A DNA stretch of 64,000 bases, from the NCBI RefSeq assembly GCF_910592395.1, contig NC_088313.1:9862501-9926500 (forward strand), given 5' to 3'. A program made the position numbers and the translations under genes. The notes below the pieces were generated by a model. It was not told the origin of the DNA and did no database searches. It saw only the letters and a list, made by a program, of their open reading frames with translations. Below, one piece after another: positions 32,845-43,983 of this stretch. The number at the start of each line of letters is the position of its first letter. Within the stretch, counting starts at the first letter, position 1. Origin of the DNA: Lineus longissimus (lineage: Eukaryota; Nemertea; Pilidiophora; Heteronemertea; Lineidae).

Positions 32845-34083
32845 TGTTACCCCGGCTGGGGTGGAGATCCTGTAAACAGTAAGGGGTAAAGAATCGATAA
32901 AGGTGGAGTTATCCCAAAAACTCCCGATTTATTTCTTGGCAAATTGGCTGGACCTACTCGGCCAAATTCCACATGTACATTCAAGATTTCCATCATGAAA
33001 TACATACAAGGTGATTCTACATCAATTCTTTGTTCATTTCTTGCACCAAAACCGTGGTGTCACTTGGCATAGTCTTGTCTCTAGGAATTCCAGAACAGAG
33101 TGTAACATCACCAAGATATAGACTCACTGTATGAAGGAAGTCCTCTCCATCTCGTCTCCAAGTTAATTCAATTCAAAGTTACCAGTGAGTCCCAGGAACC
33201 AAGGGTTAAGTTCCCCTTTCCACCAAAGTCTACCTCAACAACTATGGTGTGATGTCACAACCAGAGCATAGAACACAGAGGGTTCATCCCATTCAACTAT
33301 ACTGACTCAGATCCACAAGGGTTAATTCACTCTCAACTAAGTTCTATGCTACCAACCTATTTGTATTACAGTAGTATCTATGTGGTCCCAATGACCCCAA
33401 AGCATGAGACTATTTTTACTATTACATCATTAGGCCCAATCTAAAACAAGGGGGAAAATAGTCCCCAAAGCCCTGTCATCTCAAATGATCACAAACAACA
33501 AACTGTTTTCAACTGAAAATCAACTCAACATTTGCTATCTTAGCTTCATAAATTGTCAGACTTTCCACCATCAAACTCATTCTGAATGTGGACACCAATA
33601 TTCAACTAGACTTCCAAAGCACCAACATCAAACAGTAACTCTTTATTCTCCTGTCCAGCATCAAACATTAAACTGGTGATTCTCTCCCAAAATCACTGAA
33701 ATTGCATTGCTTTTCCCCAGTACTCATCCACTGTACGTGGTCGCCACCTAGCGACTTTTATCGGAACTAAACCTGAACCAGTTCTTCGTGGCAGATAGTC
33801 CTTTCTGCTCCCCTGGATGAAAACGATTGACCAACGGCACTTTTATACACTTTAACATCTGGCCCAATGCCTTCAAACAATATACAATGATTCTTCAACA
33901 TCTTAGAGCTCGGAACTTGCTCTTGAAACCTGAGAGATCGGTGCGGCGGGAATGGAACTCTTCGCGGGAATGGAACTCTCCGCACCGATTCTCGTACATT
34001 TTGACAGGACGCTTAAAAGTCCTTTTCTGGTTTTAAAATGTCAAACTTTGCCAAAACCAAGCAATCTCTTGATTCTGTACATA
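32845..34083 (-). repeat. Gypsy 5' LTR (outer border uncertain)
   Basis: The inner border is fixed by the primer site: the plus strand starts TGTTACCCCGGCTGGGG at 32845. The outer border is a guess at TGTACA near 34083. An 83-bp segment of it (32869-32951) is repeated at 34119-34201 with about 2 differences. Confidence 0.5.
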
Positions 34084-34118
34084 TTCATACGTCTTTTGGT
34101 ACCAGAGGTTTGAGCTTA

Positions 34119-34201
34119 CCTGTAAACAGTGAGGGGTAAAGAATCAATAAAGGTGGAGTTATCCCAAAAACTCCCGATTTATTTCTTGGCAAATTGGCTG
34201 G
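34119..34201 (-). repeat. Second copy of an LTR segment
   Basis: Matches 32869-32951 (offset 1250) almost perfectly, ending at AATTGGCTGG, then diverges. It may belong to a second, overlapping LTR or be a template-switch product; unrelated GC-rich sequence follows to about 34320, where block 2 coding sequence begins. Confidence 0.75.
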
Positions 34202-34324
34202 CGCTACATCCGGATCAAAGTGACGCCATCTCTGATTGGCCAGACTCCGTAACCCCGACTCCACGCGTTTGCCTAGCGACGGCCCGACCCACCTTTCTAC
34301 CGGGTGGCCCAAATCATATGCCCA

Positions 34325-34560
34325 AGCCCGTCTCTGGTGAAGTTCCTAAATTTTTAAGTACCCCTATTTTTCTGCCCGTAACAATAAGTTCCAACATATT
34401 TTTTCCTTTATAATTTTTCCATTCATTTATAGGTTCTTGAATAACCTCTACATCGTTAAATTCTTTCAAACTTTCAATTAATTTTTTTTTTTTCGGCAGA
34501 AATATTGCCCTCAATTATTATTATTATTTTTCAAAATTTTGAATTTAAATTTTGTTCCAT
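34325..34560 (-). pseudogene. Unknown gene next to the polymerase, truncated
   Basis: Begins at ATG 34558-34560 in TTTTAAATGG context. An early stop and a frameshift around the poly-A tract (about 34485) are followed by an open stretch with KKKKLIESLKEF, INEWKNYKGKNMLEL and VTGRKIGVLK. It is cut at about 34325 by LTR-related sequence. Family unknown. Confidence 0.4.
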
Positions 34561-34591
34561 TTAAAATATATTTCGTTCTTAAATATACATT

Positions 34592-37521
34592 TTATTCGGT
34601 ATAGCCATACGGAACCGTTGAAATTCCACTGTCTAAAATATATCTCTTATCGTCGAATGGATTTAAACTTCTTTTATTAACTTCCTCTTCAAACATATTG
34701 TGCTTGTCAGATCTCAGAACCCTCATATCATGGTACCATGTTTTTTTATCAACCAACGAACTATAGTAGTCATCAAATGAAATACCAGTTACCACAATGT
34801 CATGTTTACTTATTCCCTTTAACTTTTTTAACTCAGAGGTCTCAGTTTTATAGGCATACATTTTACTTTTCAAAGCAATAATTCTTTCATTTCATCCCCA
34901 GCCAACTCATCTTTAAAATATCCCGGGACTTTCACTTTACTCTTATCATACAGTGGGTGATCTTTTTGGTAGTTACTGAAGTCGAAATTTTCTTTCAGAA
35001 TTGTAAGATCTTTTGTCAAATCGTCAGTCTTTAACTGCAAGACAAAACTGTCAGTGTCAAGAAAGAGCAACTCTATGTTTTTCTCCCCAAAGTGTGGTTG
35101 TAAAGTTTCGTAGTAGAATTTGTACATTAGTGATTTAGATAGTTTTAGAACTGTAGCCCCAATGTAAATTGGTTTGTTGAACACCATACTTGTTTTTCTC
35201 ATCAGAATTGCAACCAAATCCTCGTCGAATATAACTTCTTAATCGAACTTAGGATTGGCGTGTTTCCTCATTGCAATGTCGGGGTCTGTCACCAACTCAA
35301 CATCCTTCCTGTTCCTTATGTGTTCACAGGTTTTTCCATAAAACGCGTTGTTCATTACTTTGAAAAAATCTTTCTCAAAGTCTGTTTTGGCCACCATTCT
35401 CTGTTTGGTGTTGAAATCGATATATTTTCCCAACCACTTTCTCTGCTTAAAACTTATGACGTTGTGATTTTTTTCAACACCATTCCTTGCTTTAGGTAAA
35501 ATTGTAAAATCCTGTAATGCACTATGTAATTTTTCTCATTTTTCTGATTCAAGATAAGTTTCTCAACCTTTGGTCTCTTCTCATCCCCCAGCATTTCCTT
35601 CTGGTAGTCACTCAATTCCTCATAGAGAATAAATAATGATTCCGGACAATACGGAAAATTCAACGATTAAAACTTTATTTTTTCTGGGTATTCCAGGTCG
35701 ACTTCAAAATAAAAACCTATCGGAGAATTTTCAGAAATACTCATCATATTCTCTTCTGTTATTTCGGGTATTGCTTCGTAAACTCTGAAATCAGACTCAG
35801 GTAACATTTGCATCGACATACAGAAGTTTATGTTGGTCATCAGCTTTGAAATATCTAGTTCCCATCACCCCAGAAATTCCACCTCTTATTACTTCTTCAA
35901 ATAGCAGAAAAGAATAAACTTCAGTTAGTAGATCGAGATTGATGCCTGTATATTTCAGTCCAGCTTGCCAGGTTAGACCAGGAGCGGAGTAACAATGACA
36001 AGGATCGATTTCAAAATAGTTTAAATTGACATCTCTAAATTTTTCAAAAAGGTCTGCCAAAAGTAACACATCAGATTTTAAGTACAAATCTATAAATTTT
36101 CCATGGTTCCAACCCCCACTGTCTTTCGCTTTGAAGTGATCCCAAATCTCTTTTGCTTTTTGATACACCTCCGGAGGTTCCATTTCATTTTTCAAATCGT
36201 TAAAAAACATATCTTCTCTGAGTGTTTCTTCGTTGTAACTTTCTTGTGAGGTGTAAAAAGAATATGGTACAGAACCTTTCTTTCTCAGTAATTTGAAGTT
36301 TTCGTTGTCTGGATAAAACTTCCTGGTGATTTTGAAGTCACAATCTACCATTGATTCTGTGATGTTGTCCAAACCGGATTGCAGAAATCTGAAGGAATTT
36401 TACCGTGAAGCCCTTAAAAGGTAGGCTTCACGGTGTTCATTGGGTTAACTTAACTCGTTTGAAGTATACCGAACGGGCCTTATCAAGCTGTTCGCCATTG
36501 TTCTTAGCCTTGATTGATATTATTACACATTATAAGCAGTGAGTCCAGGGGTCCGAGTCACGCGGTTCCAAGTCGGGGGATTACGGCGACAGCAGTATTC
36601 GTCTTCCGTGATCTGGACTCTGAGCTCGTGACTTGGCGTCTGGGTATTTAAGCACTGGGCACGTCAACTCTCGCTCTCTTTCCTCTCTGTTGCCAACCAT
36701 CTCTGAACTAGGACTTTGAGCGTGTTCTGCCATTAAGGATTACAAACTGATTGTAAGTACGAATAAACTACATGTATTCTAATTAATACTCTTGTCTTCC
36801 GGCTTCCTCTTCTACCAGTAGTTAGTCTCTTTGCAAGTTCAGCCGGTCTACGGCAGCAGGGTTTCTGGATACCCCGTATCTAAAAACCGAAAACAGCCAA
36901 ACTGAAAAGAAATATAGTCTTCAGCTGATTTGGGAAGGAGTTTCAGTCTGTTACCTTTTGTCTTCTTAATCAATGTTTTTTTAACCAGTGTTTTAATGAA
37001 AAGATGAGAGTCATAGTGACTAAGATTGTGGAAGAAAATCGGAACAAAGTTGGCATGTTTTGCCATGAGGTTACAAAAGTTGTGGGCCGCACCTCTAAAC
37101 TTACCACTGTAATGATCATGATCCCTAACTAACTTTTCATTATTCTTATTATCTTTGCAACAATAATAGCAGTTTCGGTTTTTCTTATCCAACTCAAACT
37201 TTTCTTGCTCTTCGTAAGTCAATTTCTACTTCTGTATTTAAAAGTTTCCCAAATTCATCTTCCTTCTGCATTAACCATTCACAAAACCAATCAACCACAT
37301 CCTCCACGAGGTATGAAAAATATGCTCTTTCAAAAAGTTCGGGATAATCTGAATGAAAGTTCGTTCCCAGGTGTTAGTGTTCTATTTAATTCCTCTGTTA
37401 GTTTTTTTCTGTTATTTCTATGTTTTTCAGATTTTAGATGGTGGGTGTAGTTTTTCTTTAAAACTTCAGAAAGACAATCTCGACAAAATTCTTTTTTAGG
37501 TTTATACTTTATTTGTTCCAT
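34592..37521 (-). pseudogene. Family-B DNA polymerase, block 2 copy
   Basis: Nearly full-length but broken polymerase for replication of the element. N-terminus: a C2H2-like finger (CRDCLSEVL...HHLKSEKH, from ATG 37521 in TTAAATGG context). Then a zinc-binding region (CYYCCKDNK, LVRDHDHYSGKFRGAAHNFC) and Exo I-like HNLSHYDSHLF. The LTR-like insertion splits FGCFRFLD from FRFLQSGLDNI. After it: GSVPYSFYTSQE, DLYLKSDVLLLADLFEKFRD (Exo III), VDAN (motif A, broken), VMNNAFYGKTCEHIRNR (motif B), FLDTDSFVLQLK (motif C, about 35060). At least five frameshifts or stops. The C-terminus ends at 34592. Confidence 0.82.
36396..36860 (+). mobile_element. LTR-like insertion in the polymerase gene
   Basis: About 465 bp not related to the polymerase interrupt it between the codons for FRFLD and FRFLQ. 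Its left end folds into a hairpin (CCGTGAAGCC ... GGCTTCACGG, 36403-36434). It has a TATTTAA box at 36645 followed by a pyrimidine-rich start-like stretch, and AATAAA at 36762, the order expected of a plus-oriented solo LTR. A target duplication is not clear (at most AT). Confidence 0.55.
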
Positions 37522-37588
37522 TTAAGATGTTTTTTTTTAAATTGTTAAAAACTTGATAATTCGTCTATTTAAAAAAAATGTACTATAA
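37522..37588. promoter_or_regulatory. Divergent promoter region of block 2
   Basis: Only 67 bp separate the polymerase ATG (minus) from the first plus-strand ATG. It contains ATTCGTCTATTTAAAAAAAA, which is repeated upstream of the paralogous gene at 38231-38250, and both starts carry TAAATGG. I infer a shared viral-type promoter. Confidence 0.55.
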
Positions 37589-37970
37589 ATGGAGGGTAAA
37601 ATAAGTGAAAATAAAGAAGCCGAAAATGCCGAAAATCTATCAAAATTTTTAGAGGATTTGAACATGGATTTCAAACCTAAAACCAAAAAGAATTATGGTA
37701 AACCCGAAGACTTAGAAATTGGTGATATACAAAATAAAAGATATTTGTAAAGCACAAAGTAAGTTTAATGAAAGACTGGAAATTACTCTAGTGTTTTCAA
37801 AATTTGGCAGTATTGTTGAAACCACAACTTATCTACCAGAACGGTAGATAAAATGACGGAATGATAAAATGACGGAATCCCAGAGGGAAACCTTGAAGGG
37901 AAATCCTGATTTTTACTTTGTTTACAATGGGAAAAATAAAAACCAACATCATGAAATCTCATTTGCTCAA
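37589..37970 (+). pseudogene. Small conserved protein, paralogue 1
   Basis: From ATG 37589 (TATAAATGG). After about 50 codons a short insertion (around GATATACAAAATAAAAG) shifts the frame; the remainder (ERLEITLVFSKFGSIVETTTYLPER and NPDFYFVYNG pattern) is recognisable in another frame and contains a 17-bp tandem duplication (AAAATGACGGAAT, near 37852-37880). It parallels the gene at 42298-42760 in layout. Compact beta-rich pattern could suit an OB-like nucleic-acid-binding protein, but this is a guess. Confidence 0.5.
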
Positions 37971-38250
37971 TAAATCTAAAATTCTTAAAATTAAAAAATT
38001 CTTAAAATTCTTAAAATTAAAAATTAAAAAAATTAAAATTTCTAAACTTAAAATACTTAAAAACAACGGAGCGCTAAGGAGCTCTCCCGAAAAATAAAAA
38101 AAAACTTAAAATCTATTAACTTAAAAAACTTAAAAAACTGAAAAATAAAAAAAACTGAAAATCTCTAAAACTGAAAAAACTGAAAAATCAAAAAACAATT
38201 AAGAAAAAGCTGAGGGGGTAAAACCTAATAATTCGTCTATTTAAAAAAAA

Positions 38251-38550
38251 TATTATAAATGGAGGGTGAAATAAACGAAAAAGATCTAAACTACGATTTG
38301 AACAGATATTTCTTTAGGTGAGGCTATATTCTACGAACTAATGATAAACGACAATTTAAACAAATATTTTAACACGGGGTTCCAACCTAAATCAAAACAT
38401 CTTTGTACTCATTATGACTATTTGAACAGAAATTTAGATTACAAAACAAAAAGGTTTTATGGTAAGTTTGAAGATTTAGAAATAGGTGAAAGATATAAAA
38501 TTAAGGATCTTTGTATTCATTATAGTAAGTTTGGTAAAAGACTGGAAATT
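38251..38550 (+). repeat. 300-bp flanking duplication, left copy
   Basis: Identical to 42290-42589 except, as far as I can read, for one base (G at 38335, A in the right copy). Offset 4039. The copies directly flank the 38551-42289 insertion. Confidence 0.92.
38259..38550 (+). pseudogene. 5' part of paralogue 2, duplicated by the insertion
   Basis: Copy of the first 292 bases of the gene at 42298, cut off at 38550 where the 3.7-kb insertion begins. It is part of the 300-bp direct repeat 38251-38550 and already contains the same early TGA and frameshift as the downstream copy. Confidence 0.8.
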
Positions 38551-39479
38551 GTCCAATCATGATATAAATGGTAGTCGTCTGCTCAGGGTATACTTGTCGT
38601 TCCTGTTGAATATGATGTTTGACCATGGCTGCTACTATACAACAGTAGAGCATTTCACTGTTGTCGATATCGCATTAAACAGTGAACATTCTACTGTGTG
38701 TTTGCTTTTGCGCACATTCTCTGCGCAACGAAGAATGCCATTGAATATTATATAAATATTGCATGTCATTTTATCATACCTCATACTTTAAGCAAAACCT
38801 TGAAGAAATCGGCCCAGCAGGTTTTGCACAGCGACCCAAACCACTGTCAAAGTGATTTTTAATCGGCGGATACGCAAATCATGTATGGAGCCAAGACGTG
38901 TACATTATGTACTTTAGACAGTGTGTGTTTACATTAGCAGACGATGTTTGTTTGAAGCGAGTCCAGGCCCAACTTGAATGCCTTGTACTTTCTGTTCGTG
39001 GATGTAACAGTCCCACCCAATGCAACCTACCTACTTTGTGGGTGTAATTCAAGACCCTGACAGTATCACTGTGCAACTTCCTGGCTTAAAACGCCGTAAA
39101 TATGCTGTTTTTTATCGGCGATTTCGTCGAAATCTTAATGGCCGCCATTTGCAAGATCGCGTCATCGATGACGTCAGCCGTGGAATAATGCCGTGGAATA
39201 GTCGAAATTATCGCATGGCACGTGGTCGTGAATGACGCGACGTGATTGGCTCACATACTAAAGAGGTATGATAATCTGGAATATTGTTGAATGACCACGT
39301 GTTTTTAATTTGTTCTATATATAGTTTTTGACTGTAGCCGAATGGACAATTTGAACTTGAAATTTTGACTCTTTTATTTCATTTTAGCAGTGAGGATGGG
39401 CGGCTACAGGCGGTATCATTTCCAACAACATGTCACAATAAGAGACCTTTTCCCCCTATGTGCCAGGAGTATGAGGGGT

Positions 39480-40600
39480 TGGGGCGGTTAGGTCCTGTCA
39501 TTCCCAGCCGCCAGTCACAATCTGGTAAATTTTTGTCTCACGTATGAAATTTGGCAGTGATCATGGGTCGGGGTCCTATCATTCACAGCCACGAGTCACA
39601 ATCTGGTAACTTTTTGTCTCACATATAAAGTTTGGCAGTGATCATGGGTCGGGGTCCTATCATTTACAGCCACAAGTCACAATCTGGTAACTTTTTGTCT
39701 CACATATAAAGATTGGCAGTGGTCATGGGTCGGGGTCCCATCATTCCCAGCCGTAAGTCACAATCAGGTAACTTTTTGTCTCACATATAAAGTTTGGCAG
39801 TGATCAGGGGTCAGGGTCCTATCATTCACAGCCACGAGTCACAATCTGGTAACTTTTTGTCTCACATATAAAGTTTGGCAGTGATCATGGGTCGGGGTCC
39901 TATTGTTCCCAGCCACGAGTCACAATCTGGTAACTTTTTGCCTCACGTATGAAGTTTGGCAGTGATCATGGGTCGGGGTCCTATCATTAACAGCCACGAG
40001 TCACAATCTGGTAACTTTTTGTCTCACGTACGAAGTTTGGCAGTGATCATGGGTCGGGGTCCTATCATTCACAGCCACGAGTCACAATCTGGTAACTTTT
40101 TGTCTCACATATGAAGTTTGGCAGTGATCATGGTTCGGGGTCCTATCACTAACAGCCACGAGTCACAATCTGGTAACTTTTTGTCTCACGTATGAAGTTT
40201 GGCAGTGATCATGGGTCGGGGTCCTATCATTCACAGCCACGAGTCACAATCTGGTAACTTTTTGTCTCACATATGAAGTTTGGCAGTGATCATGGTTCAG
40301 GGTCCTATCATTCCCAGCCACGAGTCACCATCTGGTAACTTTTTGTCTCACGTATGAAGTTTGGCAGTGATCATGGGTCGGGGTCCTATCATTCACAGCC
40401 ACGAGTCACAATCTGGTAACTTTTTGTCTCACATATAAAGTTTGGCAGTGGTCATGGGTCGGGGTCCCATCATTCCCAGCCGTAAGTCACAATCAGGTAA
40501 CTTTTTGTCTCACATATAAAGTTTGGCAGTGATCAGGGGTCAGGGTCCTATCATTCACAGCCACGAGTCACAATCTGGTAACTTTTTGTCTCACGTATGG
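39480..40600 (+). repeat. 81-bp satellite array with 9-unit higher-order repeat
   Basis: About 13-14 tandem units of 81 bp, phase marked by TTTGGCAGTGATCATGGG (39550, 39631, ...). A distinctive pair of units (CCCATCATTCCCAGCCGTAA then GATCAGGGGTCAGGG) occurs at 39722 and again at 40451, 729 bp later, exactly 9 units, so a nine-unit block was duplicated. Confidence 0.9.
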
Positions 40601-42289
40601 GCCCACTCATTGTTAGTTCAAGAAGCGGATAATAGACGGCGAAAGCATCTGGCCAACTGTGAACTGTCCACTGTGTAAGCGGAAAATGGAGACAGTGAAG
40701 AGTTCACTGTTTTGTGCGGAGCATGCTCTGGTACCTGGCGCCATATCCAGGTCCACCATTGTACCAATCCCCAAGGACGGTCGAAAGTCATTGACCAATT
40801 CTGAGAACTATCGGGGTATAGCGTTGAGCAGTATCATTGGAAAGATCCTAGATTATGTTATATTACACAAGTATGGTGACTCTCTTATATCTAGTGACGA
40901 ACAGTTTGGATTCAAAAAAGGGTCATCGACAACAACATGTGGTTTTGTGGTAGAGGAAGTGATTCAGTACTATGTTGAAAGTGATACACCCGTGTTCTGT
41001 GTTATGTTGGATGCCAGTAAGGCGTTTGATTGTGTTAATTTCACAAAGCTATTTAATGTTCTCTTTAAAAATGGTGTTTGCCCACTGGTGGCCCGGCTTC
41101 TAGCTTCGATATACACGACGCAGAAAATGCGTGTGAGATGGGGAGTGTATACTTCAGATGTTTTCAGTGTTTCCAATGGTGTCAAGCAGGGTGGGGTTCT
41201 TTCCCCGATCCTGTTCAATCTGTACCTGGACGAACTGCTCGTTAGTCTTAAGAATTCCAAACTTGGGTGTCACATAGGGCATTTGTTTTGTGCTGCTTTA
41301 GCTTATGCAGATGATGTTATCATTTTATCACCATCTCTCCTTGCGCTACGGAAACTTTTAGATGTATGCGATGATTTTTCAATAGAGTTAAAAGTTAGGT
41401 TTAATGCGGCGAAAAGCAGATTATTAGTGTTTGGAATGCGGGATGTTGCCGGTATTGTGGTTCAGTTGAGTGGTGTGGTTCTTAAACCCAGTGTATCGGA
41501 GATTCACCTGGGCATACCAATCGGGCCAGAATCAAATAGGATACGAATTGAGTCAAGTGTGAACGATTTGTACAAGAAAACAAATATTTTATTATCCCAA
41601 TTCGGTCATGCCTCAGCAATGGTTAAATACTCTTTATTTAAAAGCTACTGTACCTCTTTTTATGGATGCTCACTGTGGGATTTGTCAAAGCCCACCATCG
41701 ATAATGTATATGTGGCTTGGCGAAAATGCATTCGACGTACCATGGACATTCCACGACGGACACACAATGTTTTACTGCCTCATATTATAGGTGACTGTAC
41801 AATCCAGAGTTTGTTAGAACGCAGGGTCGTGAACTTTTGTCATCTGATGGAAAGGTCTAGCAGTGTTGTTGTTAGAATGTGCTTAGAGCTGGCAGTACAC
41901 GGGAGTAGATCCTCGTTCAGCGGCAGCCTTAAGCACATATGTCACAAATATAACGTTAGTAGGTTTTATTTACCCGCTCTAAATGTAGACGATATGGAAA
42001 TCAATGATGATGTTATAGTTCAACAAAGGGGGGCTTTTATTAAGGATTTACTTGAGATGAGGGACTCGGGAGATGACCAACTCAATTTTCATGAAATAAG
42101 TGACATGGTAGAAATGCTGTGTGTGAACTGAGAAAGTCTGTCATGTTAATTACTCAAAGATGCAGGGACATTAGTAGAATGTCCAATTAAGTATATTGTA
42201 CATTGCTTTGTCTGTATTCAGTGTAATGTTCTTTTCTGTATTTTCAAATTGTACTAGATTTCTTCAGTACGAATAAACATATATATATG
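40600..42289 (+). pseudogene. LINE reverse transcriptase, 5'-truncated
   Basis: Open frame to 42131 with a genuine RT domain from about 40765: IVPIPKDGRKSLTNSENYRG, LDASKAFDCVNF (motif A), VKQGGVLSPILFNLYLDEL, and LAYADDVIILSPSL (motif C, FADD/YADD type), followed by thumb-like and C-terminal residues. No endonuclease is upstream; the frame opens through satellite-derived sequence at a GTG, so the start is artificial. The RT part itself is free of stops, which suggests a fairly recent copy. The 3' UTR runs about 155 bp to the flanking duplication. Clade not assigned. Confidence 0.8.
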
Positions 42290-42589
42290 TATTATAAATG
42301 GAGGGTGAAATAAACGAAAAAGATCTAAACTACGATTTGAACAGATATTTCTTTAGGTGAGGCTATATTCTACAAACTAATGATAAACGACAATTTAAAC
42401 AAATATTTTAACACGGGGTTCCAACCTAAATCAAAACATCTTTGTACTCATTATGACTATTTGAACAGAAATTTAGATTACAAAACAAAAAGGTTTTATG
42501 GTAAGTTTGAAGATTTAGAAATAGGTGAAAGATATAAAATTAAGGATCTTTGTATTCATTATAGTAAGTTTGGTAAAAGACTGGAAATT
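42290..42589 (+). repeat. 300-bp flanking duplication, right copy
   Basis: Right copy of the duplication around the 3.7-kb insertion; here the gene continues past 42589 into its own 3' half, so this side is the one joined to the original downstream sequence. Confidence 0.92.
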
Positions 42590-42760
42590 ACTCTAGTGTT
42601 TCCCCTTCCTGGGAGTGTTGGTGAAATAACATTCAATCTCCCAGAACGTTGCAAAAAAATTACAGAATTGGAGATGGAAGTAATAAGGGAAAATCCTGAT
42701 ATTTACTTTGTTTACAAGGGGGAAATAAAATCTCATTTGTTGAATAAATTAAAATCTTAA
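42298..42760 (+). pseudogene. Small conserved protein, paralogue 2
   Basis: Starts at ATG 42298 (TATAAATGG). An early TGA and frame change separate the first 20 codons from the open frame 42380-42760 (126 codons). The latter contains GKFEDLEIGERYKIKDLCIH, GKRLEITLVFPLPGSVGEIT and NPDIYFVYKGEIK, matching paralogue 1. The pattern of short beta strands with a conserved YKIK start resembles small OB-fold-like DNA-binding proteins of such elements; treat that as conjecture. Confidence 0.55.
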
Positions 42761-42831
42761 AAATTAAAAAATTAAAATCCAGCGGAACACTAGCTCCTGA
42801 AACTTAAAAAAATTAAAACTAACTTAAATAA

Positions 42832-43336
42832 ATGCGCGAAAAAATAGTTATGATTGAGTCCAAGTGGTTAAGTGGTCAAAATGGTAACGACCTTACAATT
42901 CAGTTGGATGAGATGTTGTCTAATGTTGGTGGTACGAGAATTATCTTCGCCGGACTTCCCTGTACTTTTTACAACATTTCTAGAAAACTAGATAACTATG
43001 CCTTCATATCAAAAAGGGTAAGGCAGTCACTACATTATACTTCCTGATGGACGCTACACAATAAAATCTTTCATTGAGGGTTTCAGAGATCAAATGGAAA
43101 TAGATGGACATAACAAAAATGCGTTACATTTTAAACTCCAAGAAACAACCGGCAAACTTGGGATCAGTTGTAGAAAAAAAGATCAACTGCAGTATTGCCT
43201 AATGATTACGGAGAAAGTGAAAGATCTTTTTGGGTTTAATGTTCGCAAGGGGGAATTTATTGAGTTGGTAGGAAAACCTGACGAGTACATATGGGGAGAC
43301 AAGCCCAACAGAGATTCTAGCGTTTCACATCTTTAA
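42832..43336 (+). pseudogene. Conserved virion-type protein (fibre-like), frameshifted
   Basis: Two frames joined by one frameshift near 43020. The first (ATG 42832, TTAAATAAATG) has CTFYNISRKLDNYAFI; the second has ILPDGRYTIKSFIEGF and ends PDEYIWGDKPNRD. The combination of a NIS-K-L-N--F block and an I-PDG-Y--- block recurs, to my recollection, in uncharacterised proteins of Polinton-like elements in cnidarians and other invertebrates, probably structural. Total about 168 residues. Confidence 0.5.
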
Positions 43337-43351
43337 AATTATCCTAAATAA

Positions 43352-43983
43352 ATGAGTGAGAGTAACGAAAATATAATTTATCCTAATTTGCCGGAATATG
43401 TAAAATATGCAGATAAACCCCAAAAATTTAGACTTCAACAGATTTGTGAAGTCAAGAAGTATTTGGAGGAGGAGATTGAGTTTAGGAGAAATATATTCTC
43501 AAAGTACAAAAAGGCATTCAACGCAATTACTGGCATTAGCCACTTTCTTAATTTAACTAGCGTAGCAGCTGGATCAGTTGGTGTATCCGCATTAGCAGGT
43601 GTAATAACAGCACCAATAGGTTTGGTGTTAGGAGGAGTGACAATTGGAAGCGCCATTATCTCATCGGCCCTAAGTTGGGAGAAAAAAACATACTTAAAAA
43701 AATAGGAAAACACGAGAAAATAGGAATGTTGGCAATTTCAAAACTCAACACCATTAATGATTTAGTCAGTAAAGCCATTAGCGATTCTCACATCTTAACC
43801 GAGGAATTCTCATCAATCATAAAAGAAAAGGACAAATATATTTGTATGAAAAATGCCATCAGAAAAAAACAAAGAGATGCTCCTACATATACTATTGATG
43901 TGGAAACCTTAAAACAATCTTTTTTAGAGCAGGGGAAAAAAATGGCCAAAACGGAAATGTTGGAAAAAATCAAGTCACAGTAA
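43352..43983 (+). pseudogene. Membrane-associated conserved protein, frameshifted
   Basis: Starts at ATG 43352 (CCTAAATAAATG). The first frame has a KFRLQQICEVKKYLEEEIEF helix and a glycine/alanine-rich hydrophobic stretch (residues about 68-108, two potential membrane helices). A frame change in an A7 run near 43682 leads to the second frame with LAISKLNTINDLVSKAI and an acidic coiled-coil-like tail ending at 43983. The total of about 210 residues suits one ancestral gene. Function unknown; it lies in the virion-gene block. Confidence 0.55.

Larger units (their letters stand above)
27590..34083 (-). mobile_element. Ty3/gypsy retrotransposon, 3' end truncated
   Basis: Minus-strand element: LTR (about 32845-34083), tRNA primer binding site, gag, protease, then RT, RNase H and integrase. 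The integrase C-terminus is cut at about 27590 by the junction with the viral polymerase and no 3' LTR follows. Single frameshifts in gag, in the finger region and in integrase, plus a nonsense codon in integrase, make it non-functional. Confidence 0.85.
38551..42289 (+). mobile_element. 3,739-bp insertion carrying satellite and LINE RT
   Basis: It begins with about 850 bp of non-coding DNA, continues with an 81-bp tandem array (about 39480-40600) and ends with the 3' half of a LINE (to 42289). It is bounded exactly by the 300-bp duplication. The last bases are AATAAACATATATATATG, a plausible LINE 3' end. A weak inverted repeat, TTATCATACCTC (38771) and GAGGTATGATAA (39260), lies in the first part. 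Confidence 0.7.

Noticed and set aside
38771-39271. MITE bounded by TTATCATACCTC inverted repeats
   Set aside because: Only 12 bp match well and no target duplication is seen; mentioned only as weak structure.
39480-40600. CRISPR-like array
   Set aside because: The 81-bp units are contiguous tandem copies without unique spacers, and the DNA is eukaryotic.
40659-40764. N-terminal extension of the LINE RT frame
   Set aside because: Starts at GTG and its first codons do not resemble ORF2 sequence; an accidental extension upstream of truncated RT.
43675-43700. Programmed -1 frameshift at an A7 run
   Set aside because: The reading phase does not match a canonical X XXY YYZ heptamer, and neighbouring genes carry ordinary random frameshifts; decay is simpler.
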